Shown here one piece after another: positions 49,621-59,304 of a stretch of DNA of 64,000 nucleotides (its first letter is position 1; each line of letters opens with the position of its first letter). The DNA comes from Roseihalotalea indica (GTDB lineage: Bacteria > Bacteroidota > Bacteroidia > Cytophagales > Cyclobacteriaceae). The stretch is taken from assembly GCF_022458895.1 (NCBI RefSeq), contig NZ_JAINFL010000012.1, positions 124,001 through 188,000 of the forward strand. Reading direction: 5' to 3'. Below the pieces are notes generated by a model. That model searched no databases. It saw only the letters and a program-made list of their open reading frames with translations, and was not told the DNA's origin. A program made the position numbers and the translations under genes.

Positions 49621-52584
49621 TTAGCTCAGAATGGCGCTAATGTCTTCAGGAGTCAGTCGTTTTACAAAGCTCTCTTCGGTAGAAATTAGCTCAGTAGCTA
49701 GTTTAATTTTGCTTTGCTGTAGCTTCAGTATCTTTTCCTCTACCGTATTACGAGTAATGAATTTATAGGTAAACACTCGGTTTTCCTGACCAATGCGGTG
49801 AGCCCGGTCAATGGCTTGAGCCTCTACAGCAGGGTTCCACCAGGGGTCCAGAATAAACACATAATCGGCTTTAGTAAGGTTAAGCCCAACGCCTCCGGCT
49901 CGTAATGAGATCAGGAAGAGGCTAAGAGAAGGATCGTTTTGGAAGCGTTCTACCTGCTCTTTACGGTTTTTGGTGCTACCATCCAGATAAGCAAAAGGTA
50001 AATTCAGTTCTTTCAGATGTTTGCTTAGTATACTTAGGTGTTTTACAAACTGGCTGAATATCAGTATTTTATGTCCTTCGCTAATGGTGCTGATAATCAT
50101 GTGGAGCACATCCTCCATCTTGCCAGAGTCCTTATCATAGGCTTCATCTACCATTTTGGGGTGATTGGCAATTTGCCGCAATTTGGTTAGCCCTTGCAGT
50201 AGCAGCAATTGCGATTTTCTGATGCCTTTGTTCTCAATCAGGTTGAGGATCTCATTGCGGTAAAATGACTTGGCTTCTTCGTACTGGGCCTCCTGCTCTT
50301 CAGACATGGTACAGTACTTCACATTCTCTACCTTCTCGGGTAGCTCAGTGGCCACCTGCCATTTCTGCCGCCGTAAAATGAAGGGTTTAATGATGCTGTA
50401 CAGCTTAGACGTCTTGGATAAATCGCCCTTTTTCTCAATCGGAAGCACAAACTCGTTACGGAAAAAAGACTCATTACCCAGCAGCCCGGGGTTGATGAAC
50501 GTCATCTGTGACCAGAGGTCCAAGGTGCTGTTTTCCAGGGGTGTTCCAGTGAGGATAAGGCGATGCTTGGAGTTAAGTTCGCGGACCGCCTGGGCAATGT
50601 TAGAGTCCGGATTTTTAATAGCCTGCGATTCGTCCAGAATGACGTAGTGGAAATAGTAGGTCTTGAGTATATCAATATCCAGACGAGCAATGCCGTAGGA
50701 GGTAAGCACCAGATCGTATTCGGCAAACTGCTCTACGTTTTTATCCCGGTTAGTGCCGGTATAGATAAATACTTTCAGGTCTGGGGTGAACTTAGCCGCT
50801 TCCATTTCCCAGTTATAGATCAGGGAGGTAGGCATGATGAGCAATGAAGTGCTCATAACCTGGTTCTGCTCTTCGTGGAGCTCCTTCTGCCGTTGCAACA
50901 GGGCCAGCGTCTGCACGGTTTTCCCTAGCCCCATATCATCGGCCAGACAACCGCCGAAATGGTATTGGTTTAGGAAGTGCATCCAGTTATAGCCTGCCTT
51001 CTGGTAAGGCCGCAGCGTGCCCTGAAACTGCTTAGGCATTTGCTGATCCTCTATTTTATCAAACTGGCGGAGGCGATCCAGCTTCCGGTCCATCGTTACT
51101 TTAGCCAGGTTTCCGTTCTGTAGATCCTGCACCAGCGATAGATGGTATTTTTTTAGCTGAACCTGTCCATTTTGATCTTCACTAGGTTCGGTAAATGCAA
51201 ATAGCTCAGAATATTCGGTAAACCATACTTCCGGAATAATGGCAATTTCGCCATTGGGTAGCACCAATTCTCGTTTCTTAGCCAGAATAAGCGAGCGAAT
51301 CTTGGTAAAGGGAATTTCGTATTCACCAAATTTGACGATCGCATGGATGTCAAACCAGTCAATATTTTCCCGAACTTCAATATCAATGGAGGACTCGCCC
51401 AGGAAATACTTTTTGTCGCCCGACATGCGCTGTGATAACACAATGCCGGCTTCTTCAATGGTATTTTTATGCTGATTAATCCACTCAATGGCGGTGTTGC
51501 GCTCCAGCACTGCCCGAGAGGATTCTATGTTCATAGATTTGCTTTGCAGAAAGCTTAGTACCTGCTCTTCAGCAGACTGGTTGCGCACGATACGGTGAAA
51601 CACGTAATCGTTATTATCTTTTTCCACAATCACACTTACCTGCTCGCAATCGGCTTGAAACTGGTGCGGCCCGTAAGCAAAAACCAGGTCGAACCCAATG
51701 CTGGAGTTTGCGGTGGCCAGATCGTTAGAAACCGCTACGCCTGAATTGCGATGCCTACCGTTGCCGTTAGATTCGCGATGCTGAATTTCGTAAAATGACA
51801 GAAAAGGGCTGGGGCGGTATTTCTCCGTGACAATATCAAAGCCTTTGGCATATACATCAAACGATGAAACCAGTGAGGCTACAAATTTTCGGTAATACGA
51901 TTCCTCTACTTTTTTAGGAATCACAATAAATTTCTTGTTTAAAAATGGCTGAAGCTTGTTGCCATCTACTTCTTTCTCGAAGGTGTATAGCCGATGGTGA
52001 AGCACCATCCAGGCTGGTTGGTTGCAGATGATGTAGGCATTCTGGTACTGAAAGTCAACCTTTTCGCCATCGTACTTAATTGTAGGAAAGTAATGAGTGT
52101 TATCTTCATTACGCCGGAAGTGAAAGAGCACCGTGGCTTTGTTGGGTAGCACGTCAATCTCTTTACCTACGGGTTCGCCGTCATTGCTCATCTCGAACAG
52201 GCGTTTTCCGTGCAACAGAGGGAGCACCCGGCTTCGGATATCTTCCAGGTATTCGGCAATTTCTACTCTTAGTTGTTGCTGCCGCTCGCTGTCTCCGTCA
52301 TACACTTTGTAGAAGAACTCGTGAGGTTTTACGCGTTTTTTATGAAACTTTTTGATAATCACCTCCTGCTGCATAGAGTCCATCAGGCGGATGAGCTCGT
52401 AGTCCTGATCATCGAGTTCCTGAGCAAATTCCGGAGCATTTTTGTGCGAAATATTTTGGTGTTCGAAAGTAAATTCCTGCTGATCGTTGAGCTGAACGGC
52501 AAAGGACTCAAACAGGTATCCGAGATACTCGTGGTTAAAGAGTGAATAAATGACTTTAAATGGCCGTTCGGTCGAGACTTTCAT
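49621..52584 (-). CDS. SNF2-family DEAD/H helicase-like ATPase
   Basis: The 987-residue protein has a long N-terminal region (1-525) without a recognised domain. The Swi2/Snf2 motor follows: DDMGLGKTVQTLALLQRQ (motif I, Lys555), DESQAIKNP (motif II), LILTGTPLENSTLDLWSQM (motif III), then the second RecA lobe with KILIFSQFVKHL, LDGSTKNRKEQVERF and SLRAGGVGLNLTKADYVFILDPWWNPAVEAQAIDRAHRIGQ. Bacterial SNF2 proteins translocate on dsDNA and are linked to transcription or repair; the precise job here is not known. I chose the ATG at 52584 over an upstream TTG. It stands alone and has no SWIM zinc finger that I can see. Confidence 0.93.
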   Translation of the reverse strand: MKVSTERPFKVIYSLFNHEYLGYLFESFAVQLNDQQEFTFEHQNISHKNAPEFAQELDDQDYELIRLMDSMQQEVIIKKFHKKRVKPHEFFYKVYDGDSERQQQLRVEIAEYLEDIRSRVLPLLHGKRLFEMSNDGEPVGKEIDVLPNKATVLFHFRRNEDNTHYFPTIKYDGEKVDFQYQNAYIICNQPAWMVLHHRLYTFEKEVDGNKLQPFLNKKFIVIPKKVEESYYRKFVASLVSSFDVYAKGFDIVTEKYRPSPFLSFYEIQHRESNGNGRHRNSGVAVSNDLATANSSIGFDLVFAYGPHQFQADCEQVSVIVEKDNNDYVFHRIVRNQSAEEQVLSFLQSKSMNIESSRAVLERNTAIEWINQHKNTIEEAGIVLSQRMSGDKKYFLGESSIDIEVRENIDWFDIHAIVKFGEYEIPFTKIRSLILAKKRELVLPNGEIAIIPEVWFTEYSELFAFTEPSEDQNGQVQLKKYHLSLVQDLQNGNLAKVTMDRKLDRLRQFDKIEDQQMPKQFQGTLRPYQKAGYNWMHFLNQYHFGGCLADDMGLGKTVQTLALLQRQKELHEEQNQVMSTSLLIMPTSLIYNWEMEAAKFTPDLKVFIYTGTNRDKNVEQFAEYDLVLTSYGIARLDIDILKTYYFHYVILDESQAIKNPDSNIAQAVRELNSKHRLILTGTPLENSTLDLWSQMTFINPGLLGNESFFRNEFVLPIEKKGDLSKTSKLYSIIKPFILRRQKWQVATELPEKVENVKYCTMSEEQEAQYEEAKSFYRNEILNLIENKGIRKSQLLLLQGLTKLRQIANHPKMVDEAYDKDSGKMEDVLHMIISTISEGHKILIFSQFVKHLSILSKHLKELNLPFAYLDGSTKNRKEQVERFQNDPSLSLFLISLRAGGVGLNLTKADYVFILDPWWNPAVEAQAIDRAHRIGQENRVFTYKFITRNTVEEKILKLQQSKIKLATELISTEESFVKRLTPEDISAILS

Positions 52585-52794
52585 GGAAAGAAAAAGTAGC
52601 GGTTGATAGTTTGGGTTGATCAAAAAAAGCTAACCCACAATTTAGCTAAAATAATATTAAGTACAAGAATTGAATTATTGAATCTGGCACGAAACCGTTC
52701 AGCAAGGAATAGGCATGAATACTTGACTAACTATTCGCCAAAAAGTAATCTGCAAAATACTTTCATTTAAACTGCCTGTTTTCCGGCTACTTAA

Positions 52795-54036
52795 CTAGAG
52801 GAAATCTTTCACATCGGTGCGGGCAGCAATAATGGCCGGGCGGTAAGACGCTAGAAAAGTAATAAGTGAAATACTGAGAGCGGTATATAGAAAATCAGTT
52901 ACCTGCATTTTTACCGGGTAGGCATCTACGATAGCCGTTTGCATGCCCATTGATACGATCCCGAAGGTCTGTTGTGCCCAGCAAATAATAACGGCCCCCA
53001 CCAATCCGGTAATGGCCCCAATCAGCGCGATGATGGTGCCCTCCATCAGAAAAATAGATTTGACGGTGCGTTGGCGAGCCCCTAAGGCAAAGAGCATGGC
53101 AATGTCTTTCCGCTTGTCGATAGCGAGCATAGACAGTGAGAAGAAAATATTGAAAGAGGCAATGGCCAGAATAAACGAAAAGGTTAGGTAGACAAATAAT
53201 TTTTCAATCTTCACGGCACGCAGCAGGCTGGCGTGTTGTTCGTCGCTATTGAGCACATCATACTGAGAGGCATCCAACAGTTTTTCCAACCGGCTTTCTA
53301 CTTTACTGATTGACACACCGTCCTGCGTTTTAATTTCCAGAGCGGTGCGTTCATTATCGTAATCAAACAGAGCCTGGGCAAAATCAAGAGGCACTATTAC
53401 ATAGCTGGCATCATATTCTTTTTCGTTGGCAAAAATGCCACCCGGCATAATGTTCTTACGCCGGAAGTAGCGCGTCATAGGGTCTGGGTTGAACCCCCCG
53501 CCGGTGCTGGCCTCTTGTCGGGGCGTGAATATCTGCATGGCGTAGAAATCATTAGTGGGGGCAATAGATAGGGTATATTGCACTCCTCGGCCCATGATGG
53601 CATAGTTGATATTCCCTTTTTTCAGCACCACATCTCCGTGTACCATGGCCCGGTCAAGGCGTTGCTGCTCAATAAAGTTATCACTAACCCCTTTAAGCTT
53701 TACAATCATAGACGCGTCCTGATAGCGAGCCATAGCATTATCTTCAATCACCTGGGTGACTACCTTAACTCCTTCCACCTGCTGAATCTGCGCCAGCAAC
53801 GAGTCAGTTATCAAAAATGTCTTTACCTTCTTGGGAACAATCTTAATTTCCGGGTCAAAGGTGCTTTTAGATTCTTTGATCAGATCTTCTAACCCGTTAA
53901 ATACCGATAGTACAACAATGAGCGCCATTGTTCCCACAGCCACTCCCACCATTGAGATATTGGAGATGATCTGAATGAAGTTTTTCTTCTTCTTAGATCG
54001 GAAGTACCGCCGCGCAACCAGAAAGGGGAAATTCAT
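52795..54036 (-). CDS. LolC/LolE-type ABC transporter permease
   Basis: The 413-residue FtsX-like permease has an N-terminal membrane segment after ARRYFRSKKKKNFIQIISNIS, a large periplasmic domain (about 50-265) and three C-terminal segments (about 275-300, 320-350, 375-400) with AIDKRKDIAMLFALGARQR. Lol permeases release lipoproteins from the inner membrane for transfer to the outer membrane. Start KKKKN and the AVGTMALIVVLSVFNGLE segment fit LolC/E. No ATPase (lolD) is adjacent, as is usual in Bacteroidota. It lies after rbfA on the same strand, separated by a word-like repeat region. Confidence 0.9.
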   Translation of the reverse strand: MNFPFLVARRYFRSKKKKNFIQIISNISMVGVAVGTMALIVVLSVFNGLEDLIKESKSTFDPEIKIVPKKVKTFLITDSLLAQIQQVEGVKVVTQVIEDNAMARYQDASMIVKLKGVSDNFIEQQRLDRAMVHGDVVLKKGNINYAIMGRGVQYTLSIAPTNDFYAMQIFTPRQEASTGGGFNPDPMTRYFRRKNIMPGGIFANEKEYDASYVIVPLDFAQALFDYDNERTALEIKTQDGVSISKVESRLEKLLDASQYDVLNSDEQHASLLRAVKIEKLFVYLTFSFILAIASFNIFFSLSMLAIDKRKDIAMLFALGARQRTVKSIFLMEGTIIALIGAITGLVGAVIICWAQQTFGIVSMGMQTAIVDAYPVKMQVTDFLYTALSISLITFLASYRPAIIAARTDVKDFL

Positions 54037-54323
54037 TATTCAATAGTTCGATTGCTCAATTGTTAATTGTTGAATTGCTAAATGGCTGATTGTTGATTGG
54101 TTGCAGGTTTTAAGGTTACAAGTTTAGAGCTGCCGGGACCTGTTAGTTCGAAATTCAAGGTTCAGAGTTTTTAGTGCTTAGTTCAAAGTTCAAGGCCGCC
54201 GGGCATGGTTACTAGTTGCAATGTTACTTCGCTTCCGACTTCCTGCCTCCTTTCACTCCCTGCACCAACCTCCTTGCTCCTAGCCATTTACCCCTTGCAC
54301 CACGCTCTAAGCACCTTGCCCTC
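54037..54323. repeat. Word-like intergenic repeat, copy D
   Basis: This gap follows the rbfA stop codon. On the minus strand it holds, in order, GGAGGCAGGAAGTCGGAAGC, then CCTTGAACTTTGAACTAAGC, then ATCAACAATCAGCCATTTAG and CAATTCAACAATTAACAATT. It shares long words with copies A, B and C. It seems non-coding despite some short open frames. Confidence 0.65.
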
Positions 54324-54698
54324 TCAATCTTCGTCATCAGCTGGGGGAATATCCAGGTCGGAAATAATTTTGTCCATACGGGCGGCGTAATCAGCACTAT
54401 CGTCGAGGTAAAAAACAAGCTCGGGCACTACACGGGCTACTTTGCCAATCCGGTTGCCTAGCAGACGGCGGATCTCGCTTTTTTTGTATTGGATAGTATC
54501 CATTAGTTGCTCTTTTTGCTTGCTGAGCATAAAACTGAGGTATATTCTAGCTAATCCCAGATCGGGACTCACTTGTACGCGCGATACCGTCACAAAATCA
54601 GTTGTGCCTAACAGAGAGGCTGCATTGCGCTGAAAAATCTCACTCAATTCTTTCTGGAGCAACGATGAAAATTGTTTTTGGCGTTTACTTTCCTTCAT
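54324..54698 (-). CDS. rbfA: Ribosome-binding factor A
   Basis: The 124-residue KH-fold protein has the typical RbfA pattern: SKRQKQFSSLLQKELSEIFQRN, VTVSRVQVSPDLGLARIYLSF, RRLLGNRIGKVARVVPELVFYLDDSADYAARMD. It binds 30S subunits during maturation of the 16S rRNA 5' end. Length and motif order are normal. It is upstream of the lol permease on the same strand and divergent from the membrane protein at 54892. The gap downstream carries word-like repeats. Confidence 0.96.
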   Translation of the reverse strand: MKESKRQKQFSSLLQKELSEIFQRNAASLLGTTDFVTVSRVQVSPDLGLARIYLSFMLSKQKEQLMDTIQYKKSEIRRLLGNRIGKVARVVPELVFYLDDSADYAARMDKIISDLDIPPADDED

Positions 54699-54891
54699 AG
54701 CATCAATTCGTTACACGCGGTGCGATGTTAAAACGCATCTATTTCGTAAGTTGCGAATGAACAAACATACCATCGTTAGACTACAATTCACATAAATCTA
54801 CGTAAAAAAGTACACGACATTGCGTATACTAAGGTTGATTGTTTCTTTTGCATCTACTTATTAGTGCTGTCAACACTTTAAACAAACCAGA

Positions 54892-56313
54892 GTGCTCACT
54901 TACTTTCGAGTCAATGATCCGTATCGGATACTGGCAGTTTTTATACTTTTAATTCTTATACGGCTTCCCTTTTTACTGACGGGCGATCATCTTACGTTGC
55001 CGGAACTGAACTGGATGCTGGTTGGCGAAAATATGGCTGAAGGCGACCGCCTTTATTTACAGGTATGGGATAATATTGGCCCACTGTCGGCTTTGGTCTA
55101 CCACCTGATTGAACTGGTGTTTTCCCGAAGCCAAACCGCCTACGTTATACTGGCTACCTTACTGACTACCTATCAAAGCGTAATCTTTAATGATTTTCTG
55201 CTTTCCAAGAAAGCCTATCACGAGAATACGTATATCCCGGCTTTACTATATGCTTTGCTTTCCTGTTTCTCTTTTGATTTCTACACGCTCTCTCCGGTAT
55301 TGCTGTCATTAACCTGGATTCTACTGGCACTGCGTAACATATTTCATCGTATTGAAAGCCAATCGCGTGATCCGCGCATTCTGAGCACTGGTATCTTTAT
55401 CGGGCTAGCAGCACTCTGCTATCTGCCTAGTTTGATTTATATTATATCAACATTTTTGGCCTATCTGCTTTTTGCTAATGTCTCGCTTCGGCGGTTTTTA
55501 TTACTGTTATATGGTTTGGCGTTACCTTTATTAGTAGCCTTCACCTATTTTTATCTGTTTGATGCTTCTTCCGGGTTCACTCAGCAGTATTTACTGGCCT
55601 TTAGCAATATCTCAAAAGACCCTTATCTAACTAAATGGGCTCTGTTGGCAGTGGGAGCTATTCCTTTGATCTTTCTGCTGGTATCGCTTTACAAGCTAGG
55701 GCAGTACCGCCGTTATACCAATCAGCAAAGTAAGCTTCAGCAGATTATGATAATTAAGCTTGTGGCAGCTCTGCTTACACTATTTTTTGTACGCCAGTTG
55801 GCGCCCTATCATTTACTATTGTTTGTTCCACCCATTGCGTTCTTCATCACACATTTTTTGCTGATTATTCGCCGTATACTAATTGCTGAACTGGTAACCG
55901 TGGGGTTAACCGCCTTGCTGATTATGAATGGCTATGCGCTGCTTTTTAATTTTTTCTCTTTTCAGGATTTTACCCAGATCAATAACCTAATGGTGCAGTC
56001 CACGGACTATGATGAACTGGTGACTGGTAAGAAGGTATTAGTGCTGGGGCAAGACCTTAGTGTATATCGAAATGCAGAATTAGCTACTCCGTATCTCAAC
56101 TGGCAGTTGGCTTCGCAGCAGTTGGCAAACCTCAACGACTTCAGAAATGTCTCTGCTATTTATGCGGCTTTCAGCGAGGATATGCCTGATCTTATTATTG
56201 ATGAGGTACAGCTGATGCCCCAGATTTTTGAGCGTATTCCGGCTATTGGAAAAGAATACCGGCAGCTTTCGGGCCAGCCGATCTATCAGCGGGTGCAGGA
56301 GGCTAGCAAATAA
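54892..56313 (+). CDS. Polytopic membrane protein, GT-C-like, unknown function
   Basis: The 473-residue protein has about 10-12 membrane segments. The first large periplasmic loop (LPELNWMLVGENMAEGDRLYLQVWDNIGPLSA) resembles the early loop of GT-C glycosyltransferases and PMT_2-like proteins, including acidic residues near a membrane helix. The last third (about 365-470) is soluble and ends in KEYRQLSGQPIYQRVQ. I do not recognise a characterised member; orthologues appear near rpiB/rbfA in Cytophagales. The start is a GTG at 54892, since a stop lies upstream and no ATG precedes. The 3' end overlaps the convergent rpiB by 11 bp. Confidence 0.7.
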   Translation: MLTYFRVNDPYRILAVFILLILIRLPFLLTGDHLTLPELNWMLVGENMAEGDRLYLQVWDNIGPLSALVYHLIELVFSRSQTAYVILATLLTTYQSVIFNDFLLSKKAYHENTYIPALLYALLSCFSFDFYTLSPVLLSLTWILLALRNIFHRIESQSRDPRILSTGIFIGLAALCYLPSLIYIISTFLAYLLFANVSLRRFLLLLYGLALPLLVAFTYFYLFDASSGFTQQYLLAFSNISKDPYLTKWALLAVGAIPLIFLLVSLYKLGQYRRYTNQQSKLQQIMIIKLVAALLTLFFVRQLAPYHLLLFVPPIAFFITHFLLIIRRILIAELVTVGLTALLIMNGYALLFNFFSFQDFTQINNLMVQSTDYDELVTGKKVLVLGQDLSVYRNAELATPYLNWQLASQQLANLNDFRNVSAIYAAFSEDMPDLIIDEVQLMPQIFERIPAIGKEYRQLSGQPIYQRVQEASK

Positions 56314-56737
56314 TCTTACCCACCCGGCGGGCATGCCTCCCGCCTTCAAAAGGAGTTTGTAAGAAGACATCAACTAAGGCAATAGCCTCTTCCTGTGAGA
56401 TAAATCGGGCCGGAAGACAAAGTACATTAGCATCATTATGCTGGCGTACCAAGGCTGCTATCTCTTGATTCCAGCAAAGAGCGGCCCGCACACCACTGTG
56501 TTTATTAGCTGTGATGGCCACACCGTTTCCGGTGCCACACACCAGAATGCCCAACTCATGCTGTTTTTGCTGCACTGATTCGGCTAGCGGATGCGCAACG
56601 TCCGGGTAATCCATAGAATCCTCAGAGTAGGTACCAAAGTCTTCTACTGAAAGATTTTGCTTAGCCAGATGTTCCCGAATGGCTTCTTTGTATGAAAAAC
56701 CCGCATGATCCGCTCCCAAAGCAATAGATATAGGCAT
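56303..56737 (-). CDS. rpiB: Ribose 5-phosphate isomerase B
   Basis: The 144-residue enzyme has the RpiB/LacAB signatures GADHAGFSYKEAI near the N-terminus, DYPDVAHPLAESV, GILVCGTGNGVAITANKHSGVRAALC with the catalytic Cys, and HNDANVLCLPARFI. It interconverts ribulose 5-phosphate and ribose 5-phosphate in the pentose phosphate pathway. It follows tatC by 12 bp and appears to be the last gene of a glyA-tatC-rpiB unit. Its end overlaps the convergent membrane-protein gene by 11 bp. Length is normal. Confidence 0.95.
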   Translation of the reverse strand: MPISIALGADHAGFSYKEAIREHLAKQNLSVEDFGTYSEDSMDYPDVAHPLAESVQQKQHELGILVCGTGNGVAITANKHSGVRAALCWNQEIAALVRQHNDANVLCLPARFISQEEAIALVDVFLQTPFEGGRHARRVGKIIC

Positions 56738-56749
56738 ATAGATTAAGAG

Positions 56750-57661
56750 TTAAAGTGCTTCTTCAGCGGCCGCTTCTGCTTCTCGCTTTTTACGCAATAC
56801 CCATCTTGATATATAGATACTGGCCTGATAGAGCAAAATAAGCGGGAATGTTACCAGTAGCTGAGTAACCGGGTCAGGAGGAGTAACGAATGCAGAAATA
56901 ATCAGGATGACTACAATGGCATGGCGACGATACAAAACCAGCATGGACGGAGTGATGATTCCTACCTTGCTTAAGAAGTAAACGACAATGGGCAACTGAA
57001 ACAATAACCCACAGGCTAATACCAGGGTGATAACAATGGATACGTACGAGGTTATGTCAAATTCATTGAGGATAGTAGGGTCTACCTGATAGTTTCCTAA
57101 GAAGTTTACGGATATAGGCAGCACCACAAAATACCCAAACAGCACGCCAGTTAGAAAAAGCAAGCTGACAAAGAACACCGCCCCCCGGCTCAGTTTTCGC
57201 TCCTGTTCGTACAATCCAGGGCTGATAAAACGCCAGATCTCAAAGAATACGTAGGGGAATGCGGCGATCAGCCCGATAACGGCCGAAGAGTAGATATGCA
57301 TGGTAAACTGGCCCGTCATCTTTCGGCTTTGAATGATAAAGGGCATTTTCTCCATGCAGAAAGCATCAGAGCCAATCAGATTTCCGATCTTGCAAAATTG
57401 CTGGAAGGTCCAGAAGTCAACTTTGGTTGGGCCTAAAATTAATATTCCCCACACAAACTCCTTGGCAGCAAAAGCCGCTATGGCAAATACCATAATGGCC
57501 GCCAGCGAACGAACGATGTGCCAACGTAATTCTTCCAGGTGGTCCAGGAAGGACATTTGCTTTTCGTCCTCAGTTGGTCGATGCTTCTGAACCGCATCTT
57601 CCCGACGTTCACTTACGCCGTTTTGCTTAGGTTGTAACTGATTTTCGGTGTTCTCTTCCAA
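56750..57661 (-). CDS. tatC: Twin-arginine translocase subunit TatC
   Basis: The conserved part begins at MSFLDHLEELRWHIVRSL, the usual TatC start, followed by six membrane segments. Family motifs include YVFFEIWRFISPGLYEQERK and VFFVSLLFLTGVLFGYFVVLPISVNFLG. TatC recognises twin-arginine signals and forms the Tat receptor. The frame runs 35 residues further upstream to a TTG at 57661, only 5 nt after the glyA stop; these residues are hydrophilic. The alternative start is the ATG at 57556 (268 residues). No tatA/B is adjacent. A large loop insertion (about 75-110, NLIGSDAFCMEKMPF) is typical of Bacteroidota TatC. Confidence 0.94.
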   Translation of the reverse strand: MEENTENQLQPKQNGVSERREDAVQKHRPTEDEKQMSFLDHLEELRWHIVRSLAAIMVFAIAAFAAKEFVWGILILGPTKVDFWTFQQFCKIGNLIGSDAFCMEKMPFIIQSRKMTGQFTMHIYSSAVIGLIAAFPYVFFEIWRFISPGLYEQERKLSRGAVFFVSLLFLTGVLFGYFVVLPISVNFLGNYQVDPTILNEFDITSYVSIVITLVLACGLLFQLPIVVYFLSKVGIITPSMLVLYRRHAIVVILIISAFVTPPDPVTQLLVTFPLILLYQASIYISRWVLRKKREAEAAAEEAL

Positions 57662-57666
57662 CGTCT

Positions 57667-58968
57667 CTAGATCTTTTCCAAACTACTGTATAAAGGATAT
57701 TCGGCCATCAATTGGTTCACTGATTGTCGGATTTGAGCAATTCGTTCGCTATCATCCGGGTGGCTAAGGACATCATCAATAAACTCAACAATCTGCTTCA
57801 TTTCATTTTCGCCCATGCCCCGGGTAGTAATTGCAGCACTTCCTACGCGTATTCCCGAAGTTACAAAAGGTGATTTATCGTCAAAGGGCACCATATTTTT
57901 GTTAACGGTGATATCGGCTTCACCCAGGGCTTTCTCAGCCACCTTACCAGTGATATCCTTAGAGCGAAGGTCAATTAGCATTTCATGGTTGTCGGTACCA
58001 CCCGAAATTACGTAATATCCTCGTTCCAGAAATGCCTCAGCCATCACATGCGCATTTTTGATTACCTGCTGGCAATAGGTAAGAAACTCATCAGACAATG
58101 CCTCTTGAAAAGCAACGGCTTTGGCAGCAATAACATGCTCTAGCGGTCCGCCCTGTGTTCCCGGAAATACGGCCATGTCTGCTAGAGCTGACATAGGGCG
58201 AATTTGCCCTTTCGGCGTGGTAACCCCAAACGGATTGTCAAAATCTTGTCCCATCATAATGAGGCCACCGCGGGGCCCGCGTAGGGTCTTATGGGTAGTG
58301 GTGGTCACAAAATGGCAGTGCGGTAGCGGATCGTTCAACAATTTTTTGGATATAAGCGCTGCGGGGTGCGAAATATCGGCTAATAGAAATGCATTTACGC
58401 TATCGGCGATGGCCCGCAGTCGTTTGTAATCCCAATCGCGGCTGTAGGCCGAAGCACCGCAAATCAGTAGCTTGGGCTGCTCGCGTTGAGCGATGGCCTC
58501 TACTTTGTCATAGTCAATATAGCCGGCGGGTACTGCACCGTCTTCTTTTTCTACGCCGTAGAACGAAGGCTGATACAGTTTACCGGAAAAATTTACTGGT
58601 GAGCCATGAGTAAGGTGCCCACCGTGTGACAAGTCAAATCCCAGAATCTTATCGCCGGGCTGTAATATAGCCAGCATTACGGCAGCATTGGCCTGGGCAC
58701 CGGAGTGGGGTTGCACATTAGCCCAGGTAGCGCCAAATAATTCCTTAGCTCGGTCAATGGCGAGTTGCTCTATCTGGTCTACTATTTCGCAACCGCCGTA
58801 GTATCGCTTGCCGGGTAGCCCTTCTGCATATTTATTGGTAAGTACACTTCCCATAGCCTCCATAACCTGGGGAGAGGTGAAGTTTTCGGAGGCAATCAGT
58901 TCAATGCCTCGCTCTTGTCGTTCTAGTTCCTGTTGAATCAGGTTAAATATCTGCTGGTCTCGTTGCAT
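57667..58968 (-). CDS. glyA: Serine hydroxymethyltransferase
   Basis: The 433-residue PLP enzyme has [50 protein letters not shown], the PLP-lysine segment [18 protein letters not shown] and the C-terminal TRGMGENEM. It converts serine and tetrahydrofolate to glycine and methylene-THF. I chose the ATG at 58968; an upstream TTG at 58992 would add eight residues and coincides with a TAnnTTTG-like sequence. It heads the glyA-tatC-rpiB unit (5-bp gap to tatC). Length is normal. Confidence 0.97.
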   Translation of the reverse strand: MQRDQQIFNLIQQELERQERGIELIASENFTSPQVMEAMGSVLTNKYAEGLPGKRYYGGCEIVDQIEQLAIDRAKELFGATWANVQPHSGAQANAAVMLAILQPGDKILGFDLSHGGHLTHGSPVNFSGKLYQPSFYGVEKEDGAVPAGYIDYDKVEAIAQREQPKLLICGASAYSRDWDYKRLRAIADSVNAFLLADISHPAALISKKLLNDPLPHCHFVTTTTHKTLRGPRGGLIMMGQDFDNPFGVTTPKGQIRPMSALADMAVFPGTQGGPLEHVIAAKAVAFQEALSDEFLTYCQQVIKNAHVMAEAFLERGYYVISGGTDNHEMLIDLRSKDITGKVAEKALGEADITVNKNMVPFDDKSPFVTSGIRVGSAAITTRGMGENEMKQIVEFIDDVLSHPDDSERIAQIRQSVNQLMAEYPLYSSLEKI

Positions 58969-59304
58969 AGCCGGTAAAATTAGAGATTTCAAAAGTACTC
59001 GAAGTCAAAGACATTCACAATGGCTAAGGTAGATTCTGTGGTTCTTACACGATTTCTCTCCCATAATGATGACGTAATCCCATTTTGGGAGTAAAAATTA
59101 GTAAAGCCTTCGTAGGTCCTATCTCAAACATATAAATGTCGATGTACTATAATTTTAACATAAAATTTTGAAAGTCAGTGTCTTATGAATTTGTAATTAT
59201 GAATATTACATCAATTTAATGTAATTTATTAAGTCGTAGATGAAGAATTGCACAGCATTTGAAACTAAAATCATGAGCAACGGTACAAATCATAACTTAG
59301 TATC
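58969..59304. promoter_or_regulatory. AT-rich intergenic region with operator-like repeats
   Basis: This 336-bp divergent gap holds a nested inverted repeat. TGTAAT (59192-59197), ATTACAT (59205-59211) and ATGTAAT (59219-59225) alternate in orientation, so ATTACAT-N7-ATGTAAT is a perfect 7-bp palindrome and TGTAAT-N7-ATTACA another. This looks like a dimeric-regulator site in front of the small gene at 59305. On the glyA side, TACTTTTG (58997-58990, minus strand) matches TAnnTTTG, with only a weak upstream partner. Confidence 0.35.
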
